From assembly GCA_035315125.1 (NCBI GenBank), contig DATFYI010000135.1, positions 1 to 11,058 on the forward strand: a stretch of 11,058 nucleotides of DNA, given 5' to 3'. The position numbers and the translations under genes are program-made. The notes under the pieces were generated by a model that made no database searches, was not told the DNA's origin, and worked only from the letters and a program-made list of their open reading frames with translations. Below, in pieces: positions 6,238-11,058 of this stretch. The stretch comes from DATFYI01 sp035315125 (GTDB lineage Bacteria > Chloroflexota > Anaerolineae > Anaerolineales > Anaerolineaceae). The stretch's first letter is position 1. Every line of letters starts with the position of its first letter.

Positions 6238-7023
6238 ATGAAATCGAAACTCGATAAGATTGAATCCAAAATCCAGACGATCATCGAGAGCAGCGCCAAC
6301 TTATTCCCCTGGGGTAACCGGAATGATATATTAGCTCATCAACTTGCTGAGGCAATGCAAGAGTCGCTAATTTCGGAAACGAATGGTGGACTGATCGCTC
6401 CAAGCCGCTATATCATTTATCTGAACCCTGCCAATTTGCCGTTTTGGGAAAATCATCAGGAAATATTGGACGCTTTGGTTAACGCTTTGCAAGAAGCTGC
6501 TCGTGAAGCAGGAATAATTCTTAGAAGCCTGCCAACCTTCAATCTTCTTGCAGATTCAAATCTATCTATTGAAGAAATTCATATTATCGCCTCAAATCCA
6601 ACTGGGAAAATAGGAGAGACAGCCAGCTTACCTACTTTATCTGAAACGACGAAAGAACCCACTGATCCACGTCCACCGAACGCTGTCTTACTCATCGGTG
6701 GAAGCCAGATTTTCCCTCTGCGACAGGTTGTTATAAATATAGGTCGCCGGTTGGATAACCAGGTTGTTATAGACGACCCGCGCGTCTCTCGTAATCATAC
6801 GCAATTGAGGGCTATTCGTGGGCATTACATTTTATTCGATCTGAACTCAACTGGCGGAACTTATATCAATGGCCAGCGTGTCTTCCAGCAATTACTAAAA
6901 CCTGGCGATGTCATTTCATTAGCCGGTGTACCCATCATCTATGGGGAAGATGCTCCCACAGCAGCCGGGAATACCGGCGGGTTTACAACAGATATTCCTT
7001 CTCCACCCAGTAAATCTTCATAG
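6238..7023 (+). CDS. DUF3662 + FHA domain protein (FhaA-like)
   Basis: This 261-aa cytoplasmic protein has an N-terminal domain (about 1-118) resembling DUF3662 of actinobacterial FhaA, with E9-S-K-I-Q-T-I-I-E-S then the A-P-S-R-Y-I-I-Y-L-N-P segment (54-64). A Pro/Thr-rich linker (about 125-148) follows, then a C-terminal FHA domain (about 163-237). FHA residues for phosphothreonine binding are intact: G169-R170, S184-R-N-H187, N203-S-T-G-G-T-Y-I-N-G212. FhaA in mycobacteria is read by or partners with Ser/Thr kinase signalling at the cell wall; the same role here is an inference. The linker threonines are possible phosphorylation sites. The start agrees with the family N-terminus although there is no spaced Shine-Dalgarno. 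A 10-bp gap separates it from the second FHA gene. Confidence 0.88.
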   Translation: MKSKLDKIESKIQTIIESSANLFPWGNRNDILAHQLAEAMQESLISETNGGLIAPSRYIIYLNPANLPFWENHQEILDALVNALQEAAREAGIILRSLPTFNLLADSNLSIEEIHIIASNPTGKIGETASLPTLSETTKEPTDPRPPNAVLLIGGSQIFPLRQVVINIGRRLDNQVVIDDPRVSRNHTQLRAIRGHYILFDLNSTGGTYINGQRVFQQLLKPGDVISLAGVPIIYGEDAPTAAGNTGGFTTDIPSPPSKSS

Positions 7024-7033
7024 ATACAATCGG

Positions 7034-7465
7034 ATGAGCGCTATTATTGTTCTAATTTTACGTATAATTTTGGCAGCGGCTCTTTATGGTTTCCTGGTTT
7101 GGGCGCTGGTGACAATTTGGCGCGAATTAAAAGCAAATAGCGATTTGATCAGCTCTAAAAAGGTACCTTCAATCAGCCTGCTGAGGAATGATGCCGGTAC
7201 AGAATCAGCCCAGGTATTTGCTTGCTCTGAAATTGTTATTGGCAGGGATCCGGCCTGCGAGTTTTCAATCCCTCACGAAACCGTTTCCGCTCACCATGCC
7301 AAATTAAGTTATCACCACAATCAGTGGTGGATAGAAGACCTGCATTCAACCAATGGAACTTTTTTAAATGATGAACGGGTATTTACACCCACGGTAATGA
7401 TTACCGGAGACGAGCTGCGCTGTGGGCAAATTTATATACAAATTATTATCAATGGAAAATCGTAA
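7034..7465 (+). CDS. Membrane-anchored FHA domain protein (FhaB-like)
   Basis: This 143-aa protein has one N-terminal transmembrane helix (about 3-28), a short linker, and a C-terminal FHA domain (about 66-140) facing the cytoplasm. Phosphothreonine-binding landmarks are present: G70-R71-D, S85-A-H-H88 (an alanine where many FHA domains have arginine), and S105-T-N-G-T-F-L-N112. The ATG at 7034 is chosen because it places the hydrophobic anchor at the N-terminus. The frame is open further upstream, but that region overlaps the end of the first FHA gene and reads as non-homologous sequence. The layout (soluble DUF3662-FHA, then membrane-FHA) matches fhaA-fhaB of Actinobacteria, where kinases PknA/PknB, phosphatase PstP and RodA/PbpA follow; here none follows. 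The last codons form part of a palindrome shared with the convergent methyltransferase gene. Confidence 0.87.
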   Translation: MSAIIVLILRIILAAALYGFLVWALVTIWRELKANSDLISSKKVPSISLLRNDAGTESAQVFACSEIVIGRDPACEFSIPHETVSAHHAKLSYHHNQWWIEDLHSTNGTFLNDERVFTPTVMITGDELRCGQIYIQIIINGKS

Positions 7466-7483
7466 CTCTTTAATCGATTTTCC
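7454..7483. repeat. Perfect 9-bp inverted repeat joining two convergent gene ends
   Basis: GGAAAATCG (7454-7462) and CGATTTTCC (7475-7483) are exact reverse complements around a 12-nt loop. The loop contains both stop codons, TAA of the FHA gene (7463-7465) and TAA of the methyltransferase (complement of 7470-7472). The stem is AT-rich and no T-run follows on either side, so it is only a weak candidate for a bidirectional terminator. Confidence 0.6.
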
Positions 7484-8297
7484 TGGCGATTGCAATCAGT
7501 GAAGTACCAAACGGAATGCGGATCTGGTGAGATACAAACCAGGCCTCCCATCCAAGCAGCCATGCCATAACTTCATTGACCACCGGTACAATCCGCAGTT
7601 CGTTTACCGACATATCGTGGACAAGCTCCTCTTTCTTTTGCTGGCGATTCATCTGATTGCGTCCCGTAACCAGAGGGGATAATTTTCGCACCAACCAGAC
7701 TACTGGGAAAGTCAAAGCCATGTAATAGCTGATATATTCAACCTGGTAGCCGGCTTTGGATAGTACAGAAGATAATTGATCAATTTCATAGCGACGAAAA
7801 TGATGACTGGCTTCATCAAAATAAGAAAACAGCGTTTGGTGAGCCGGCACCGTCACAACAATGACCCCATGCTTGCATAACACCTGGCCCAGGTTTTTCA
7901 AAACAGCAACGTCTTGCTCCATGTGTTCCAGAACATCAAACATTCCAACTATATTGAAAATTTGCTGGAACGGTGGATCATTCAGATCGCCCTGAACAAG
8001 CGAGCAGGTCACCCTTTTGCGGGCAAACTGCAGTCCTTCGGCGAACAGATCCATTCCGACAACATTTCCATCATCGCAGATCTTTTCAAGCATCCGCAGC
8101 ACATTTCCCGTCCCACAACCAACTTCTAACATCCGGTAGTCAGCCGGTAAAGAATCGATCACCTCACGCAGGCATCCCGCAATTACTTTATTACGGGATC
8201 GGAACCAAAAATGGCGATCTTCAGCTAAGAATAATGGGTTAAAATAACCAGGGTCGTAGCTAGTATTCGGTTTTTCTTGTACCTGAGGTTCATTCAT
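7470..8297 (-). CDS. Class I SAM-dependent methyltransferase
   Basis: This 275-aa Rossmann-fold methyltransferase has motif I L-E-V-G-C-G-T-G (57-64), an acidic residue after strand 2 (G-M-D83), G-D at 103-104, and F-D-V-L-E-H-M-E-Q-D (120-129). A later signature V-P-A-H-Q-T-L-F-S-Y-F-D (150-161) followed by H-H-F-R-R-Y (165-170) is typical of methyltransferases found beside polyprenol or cell-envelope glycosyltransferases. A hydrophobic segment at 189-203 and the Trp-rich stretch 245-253 suggest membrane contact. No glycosyltransferase is adjacent, so the acceptor is unknown. The ATG at 8297 is preferred over a TTG 24 bp upstream because AGGAG (complement of 8306-8310) lies 8 nt before it. 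The gene diverges from tgt and converges on the FHA pair. Confidence 0.88.
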   Translation of the reverse strand: MNEPQVQEKPNTSYDPGYFNPLFLAEDRHFWFRSRNKVIAGCLREVIDSLPADYRMLEVGCGTGNVLRMLEKICDDGNVVGMDLFAEGLQFARKRVTCSLVQGDLNDPPFQQIFNIVGMFDVLEHMEQDVAVLKNLGQVLCKHGVIVVTVPAHQTLFSYFDEASHHFRRYEIDQLSSVLSKAGYQVEYISYYMALTFPVVWLVRKLSPLVTGRNQMNRQQKKEELVHDMSVNELRIVPVVNEVMAWLLGWEAWFVSHQIRIPFGTSLIAIARKID

Positions 8298-8305
8298 CCC
8301 GCAAG

Positions 8306-8310
8306 CTCCT
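8306..8310 (-). promoter_or_regulatory. Ribosome binding site deciding the methyltransferase start
   Basis: AGGAG on the minus strand sits 8 nt before the ATG at 8297-8295. It would lie inside the coding region if the upstream in-frame TTG at 8321 were used, so the shorter protein is favoured. Confidence 0.65.
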
Positions 8311-8438
8311 GAGTGATACAACGGCTATGTTTGATTGCTCTAAGGATTCTAACCCAAGATAACTGAAATAATTCGCCCATTTTCAAAAAAAGATATCCAG
8401 CCAATCCATTATTCTGAAAAGTGTTAATTGATCCATTT

Positions 8439-9575
8439 ATGAATAAAGACAATTTTGCTTTCGACCTGATTGCTCAAGAGCAGCAAGCACGCGCTGGAAT
8501 ATTCCATACACCACACGGAGATATCCCCACACCTATTTTTGCGCCGGTTGGTACACAGGCAACCGTCAAAGCGGTTACCCCTCAACAATTAGAGGAATTG
8601 GGCGCCAGTTTGGTCCTTTCAAACACGTACCATTTATTTTTAAGACCTGGGGCCGACCTGGTGGCTGAAATGGGTGGTTTACACACCTTTATGAATTGGC
8701 CTCATCCAATTCTGACCGATTCGGGCGGTTACCAGGTCTTTTCTTTGGCATCTACACGCAAAATTGACGATGACGGGGTGACATTCAAAAGCCATATTGA
8801 TGGATCAACGCAGCGACTCACCCCTGAAAAATCTATTGAAGTTCAGGAAAAACTGGGCGCAGATATTATCATGTCTTTGGATGAATGTGCTCCACCTTTT
8901 GACCGTCAGTATAACGAAATCGCCATGAATCGTACCCACGCCTGGGCCGAGCGCTGCTACCAGGCAAAAACCCGGCCAGATCAGGCGCTATTTGGCATCG
9001 TCCAGGGAGGAATCTTTCAAGACCTGCGTGAAAATTCGGCCCAATTTATATCTGCCATAGATTTTCCGGGTTATGCGATTGGCGGTCTTTCCGTGGGAGA
9101 AACCAAGCAGGAAACAAACGCTGTCCTCGAATGGATTGATCCAATCTTGCCGCAATCTAAGCCACGCTATTTGATGGGTGTAGGTTCTCCAGAAGATATC
9201 ATCAATGGTATCTTGCGCGGAATTGATATTTTTGACTGTGTATTGCCTACCCGACTGGCCCGCCATCAGGCTGCCATGACCTTCCGTGGTCGCATTAATT
9301 TGTTGAATGCTGTTCATACCCATAATTCGCGACCGATTGATGAGAATTGTCAATGTTATACCTGTCGAAATTTTAGCCGAGCCTATCTAAGATATTTGAT
9401 CGTGGCCAAGGAAATGTTGGCAGCAACCCTGGTTTCCATTCACAACATCAATACCTTGCTGGAACTGGTTCGCCAGGCCCGTCAGGCTATTCTGGAGCAG
9501 CATTTTCAAAGTTATGCCAATGATTTTCTTGAAAGCTGGCATGATAATCAGAAATCACCCTCCCAGAGGATATAA
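8439..9575 (+). CDS. tgt: tRNA-guanine transglycosylase (queuine tRNA-ribosyltransferase)
   Basis: Tgt replaces guanine-34 in the anticodon of Asp, Asn, His and Tyr tRNAs with preQ1, the first tRNA-bound step of queuosine synthesis. The 378-aa protein has every catalytic feature: T-D94-S-G-G-Y-Q-V-F-S with the base-binding aspartate, G-I-V-Q-G-G around 186-191, the nucleophile in F-D266-C-V-L-P-T-R, and the zinc site C304-x-C306-x2-C309 with H335. Spacing agrees with the E. coli enzyme. ATG at 8439 is preferred because it puts the first beta strand (F-A-F-D-L) where it is in relatives; GTG at 8421 in the same frame would add six residues. Neither has a Shine-Dalgarno. Other queuosine genes (queA, queC-F) are not in the window. 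The next gene starts 13 bp after its stop. Confidence 0.97.
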   Translation: MNKDNFAFDLIAQEQQARAGIFHTPHGDIPTPIFAPVGTQATVKAVTPQQLEELGASLVLSNTYHLFLRPGADLVAEMGGLHTFMNWPHPILTDSGGYQVFSLASTRKIDDDGVTFKSHIDGSTQRLTPEKSIEVQEKLGADIIMSLDECAPPFDRQYNEIAMNRTHAWAERCYQAKTRPDQALFGIVQGGIFQDLRENSAQFISAIDFPGYAIGGLSVGETKQETNAVLEWIDPILPQSKPRYLMGVGSPEDIINGILRGIDIFDCVLPTRLARHQAAMTFRGRINLLNAVHTHNSRPIDENCQCYTCRNFSRAYLRYLIVAKEMLAATLVSIHNINTLLELVRQARQAILEQHFQSYANDFLESWHDNQKSPSQRI

Positions 9576-9588
9576 CCCAGTCGTATCA

Positions 9589-10323
9589 ATGGATATACGC
9601 AAGGTTGTTTGTTTTACAGTCTTGATTTTAGCTGCCTGCCAGACAAGTACGCCATCTGCACAACCTAGCTTACCTTCAGAAATCTGGCAGGTGCAATTTT
9701 CTCCTACTTTACAATGGATCGAACCCGGTTTGAACCTGTGTACAAATCGTCAAGACAATATTGGGTTGGTAACTTTTGAACGACCACTTGCCGAATTGGA
9801 TGTTCACCCGGCTGATATCACTTTACGTTGGGGCGCGCCCGAACATTTGAGCGGTCATGCCGCCATACTTGGATATGATGAATTAGCACTGGTAGTCAAC
9901 GCTCATAACCCCATCCAAATTCTAAATCAAACAGATGTCCAGGCAATTTATGAAGGTAAGATGACTAACTGGAAAGTCTTCAGCCAATCCCCATCATTCG
10001 ATCAACAAATACAGCCCTGGCAGTATTCGGATGGTGAAGAAACCCAGCAAATCTTTAAAAATGAGTTAGTCAAAGATCTTCAAAATATAGAGGCAGCCGG
10101 CATTGCGCCTTCGCCAGAATACATGGTTCAGATGATAGCAGCTAACGTGGGCGCGATAGGATATATTCCTCAGCGCTGGCTGAATCAAAGCATTCGGAAA
10201 GTCAGCTTGTTGGGTAGTTCAACCAATTCATTTCAGGTACCCATCCTGGCAATTATCAGCAGCGAGCCCACCTCTCAACAAAAATTGTGGCTGGCATGTT
10301 TGCAAAGCACATTAATGCCATAA
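9589..10323 (+). CDS. PstS-like periplasmic-binding-fold lipoprotein
   Basis: This 244-aa exported lipoprotein has a short signal ending in the lipobox L14-A-A-C17. The family signature of phosphate-type binding proteins is at residues 101-128 (L-V-V-N-A-H-N-P-I, then L-N-Q-T-D-V, then I-Y-E-G-K-M-T-N-W). A later G-A-I-G-Y-I-P (188-194) is also typical of the PBP-like group. It is shorter than the usual PstS (about 300 aa or more), and I cannot see the Gly-Ser-Thr phosphate loop expected near the N-terminus, so the ligand may not be phosphate. The ATG at 9589 is chosen because it starts the signal peptide; the in-frame region upstream belongs to the end of tgt in another frame. AGAGGA at 9565-9570 is 18 nt away, too far to be a standard site. 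No pstCAB genes follow. Confidence 0.82.
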   Translation: MDIRKVVCFTVLILAACQTSTPSAQPSLPSEIWQVQFSPTLQWIEPGLNLCTNRQDNIGLVTFERPLAELDVHPADITLRWGAPEHLSGHAAILGYDELALVVNAHNPIQILNQTDVQAIYEGKMTNWKVFSQSPSFDQQIQPWQYSDGEETQQIFKNELVKDLQNIEAAGIAPSPEYMVQMIAANVGAIGYIPQRWLNQSIRKVSLLGSSTNSFQVPILAIISSEPTSQQKLWLACLQSTLMP

Positions 10324-10341
10324 ATTATCAAAATCTTAAAA

Positions 10342-10375
10342 CAATAGACCGGGTGTCAATTGACCCGGCCTATTG
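10342..10375 (-). terminator. Intrinsic terminator of glnA, possibly bidirectional
   Basis: CAATAG (10342-10347) pairs with CTATTG (10370-10375), and CCGGGT (10349-10354) with ACCCGG (10363-10368), giving a 13-position stem with one A-C mismatch and an 8-nt loop. Read on the minus strand it is followed by TTTTAAGATTTT, a good U-rich tail for glnA, whose stop is 87 bp before. On the plus strand it lies 18 bp after the lipoprotein stop but has no T-run there. Confidence 0.82.
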
Positions 10376-10462
10376 CTCGTTCTGAAACCCACGCAGCTGG
10401 CATTGTGGCGAAGATGGCTTTTATGGGTAAATGCGCTTCAAAGTACACTCCAAAAGAAAATA

Positions 10463-11058
10463 TCAGGCATCGTAATAGAGTGTGAATTCGTAAGGGTGGG
10501 GACGCATTCGTACGGGGTCAACCTCAACTTCACGTTTATAAGCAATGTATGCTTCGAGCAAATCGGTAGTGAAAACATCGCCTTTTAATAGGAAATCGTG
10601 ATCAGCTTCAAGCGCTGACAATACTTCCGGTAGAGAACCCGGCACTTGCTTGATCAGCCTGGCCTCCTCAGGAGGCAGCTCATAAAGATCCTTATCAGCC
10701 GGCTCACCGGGATCAATTCGGTTCTGGATGCCATCTAGCCCTGCCAGGAGCAGAGCGGCGAAAGCCAAGTAGGGGTTGCAAGAGGGATCCGGAGCACGGA
10801 ACTCAATACGCTTGGATCTTGGGCTTTTTGAGTAAACCGGAATGCGGCAAATTGCTGAACGGTTACGCTGGGAATAGGCCAGGTTGACGGGGGCTTCATA
10901 GCCTGGCACCAGGCGGCGATATGAATTCGTGGTTGGGGCTACAATCGCCAGTAAGGCTGGAGCATGCTTGAGTAAGCCGCCGATATAGTACTTGGCGGTA
11001 TCCGAGATACCCGCATATCCTGACTCATCATAGAAATTGTTGGTTTCGCCGGTCCACA
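10463..11058 (-). CDS. glnA: Glutamine synthetase type I, C-terminal 197 residues (partial)
   Basis: Glutamine synthetase joins ammonia to glutamate using ATP and is the main entry for ammonia in nitrogen-limited cells. The frame continues through the right window edge, so the N-terminal part (beta-grasp domain and the first metal ligands) is missing. Visible active-site blocks in order are T-N-S-Y-R-R-L-V-P-G-Y-E-A-P-V (the glutamate flap and binding loop), S-Q-R-N-R-S-A, R-I-E-F-R-A-P-D-P-S-C-N-P-Y-L-A, and the C-terminal R-P-H-P-Y-E-F-T-L-Y-Y-D-A. D-L-Y-E-L-P-P-E-E carries the tyrosine (codon 10682-10684) that is adenylylated in the GSI-beta class, so GlnE-type control is possible. A GTG codon at 10909 is internal and not a start. 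A terminator hairpin lies downstream at 10342-10375. Confidence 0.97.
   Translation of the reverse strand, partial: WTGETNNFYDESGYAGISDTAKYYIGGLLKHAPALLAIVAPTTNSYRRLVPGYEAPVNLAYSQRNRSAICRIPVYSKSPRSKRIEFRAPDPSCNPYLAFAALLLAGLDGIQNRIDPGEPADKDLYELPPEEARLIKQVPGSLPEVLSALEADHDFLLKGDVFTTDLLEAYIAYKREVEVDPVRMRPHPYEFTLYYDA

Noticed and set aside
6926..7033. Longer N-terminus for the membrane FHA protein, starting at an ATG at 6926.
   Set aside because: It would overlap the first FHA gene by about 100 bp and put 36 unrelated residues before the membrane anchor.
8298..8438. Divergent intergenic region between the methyltransferase and tgt searched for promoters and a preQ1 riboswitch.
   Set aside because: TAGAAT (complement of 8346-8351) and TATTCT (8410-8415) resemble -10 boxes but lack matching -35 boxes, and no convincing preQ1-type aptamer could be drawn.
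8988..9353. 121-codon open frame antisense to tgt.
   Set aside because: It lies wholly within a clearly conserved gene, with no recognisable domain or translation signal.
10373..10588. 71-codon plus-strand open frame between the lipoprotein and glnA.
   Set aside because: It starts inside the terminator hairpin and runs antisense into the glnA C-terminus, with no family resemblance.
10662..10676. GCCTCC-TCA-GGAGGC hairpin at the glnA adenylylation-site region.
   Set aside because: It is the coding sequence for the invariant P-P-E-E motif, so the symmetry follows from the protein.

Overview
The window looks like an ordinary chromosomal stretch from a bacterium, most likely a member of the Chloroflexota (an Anaerolineae-like lineage). 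That placement is an inference. It rests on moderate GC, a two-gene DUF3662-FHA / membrane-FHA pair, a PduO-type cobalamin adenosyltransferase next to an unplaced helical protein, a CehA/McbA-like PHP hydrolase, and a glutamine synthetase carrying the adenylylation tyrosine. No rRNA, tRNA, CRISPR array, insertion sequence or prophage gene was recognised. No stretch longer than about 140 bases lacks a gene.

Layout. (1) 1-1231, plus strand: the C-terminal part of a GNAT acetyltransferase that is probably cut by the window edge, then a membrane-anchored DsbA-like thiol oxidoreductase with its own promoter candidate. (2) 1245-4444, minus strand, read from right to left: secG, a family-5 solute-binding protein, a helical protein of unknown function, and a cobalamin adenosyltransferase. 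A hairpin lies between secG and the binding protein. The last three genes are packed 18-25 bp apart. (3) 4514-6108, plus strand: a PHP-family metal hydrolase and the Cys-tRNA(Pro) deacylase YbaK, 5 bp apart, divergent from secG across a 69-bp intergenic region holding a near-consensus promoter for secG. (4) 6238-7465, plus strand: two phosphothreonine-reading FHA proteins in the order of actinobacterial fhaA-fhaB, but with no kinase, phosphatase or cell-wall gene beside them. (5) 7470-8297, minus strand: a SAM-dependent methyltransferase convergent with the FHA pair. The last codons of both genes form one perfect inverted repeat. (6) 8439-10323, plus strand: tgt (queuosine tRNA modification) followed by a PstS-like lipoprotein. 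(7) 10463-11058, minus strand: the C-terminal 197 residues of glnA, with a clear terminator hairpin downstream.

Most genes are housekeeping: protein export (SecG), extracytoplasmic thiol chemistry, tRNA quality control and modification (YbaK, Tgt), cobalamin activation and nitrogen assimilation. I did not find a convincing undescribed multi-gene system. The points most worth checking are the unknown helical protein coupled to a divergent adenosyltransferase, the kinase-less FHA pair with a possible leaderless start, the palindrome shared by two convergent genes, and the hairpin in the leader of the binding-protein gene. Translation signals are uneven. DsbA, secG, the helical protein, the adenosyltransferase and the methyltransferase have good Shine-Dalgarno sequences. 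The PHP, first FHA, tgt, binding-protein and lipoprotein genes have none that I can see.
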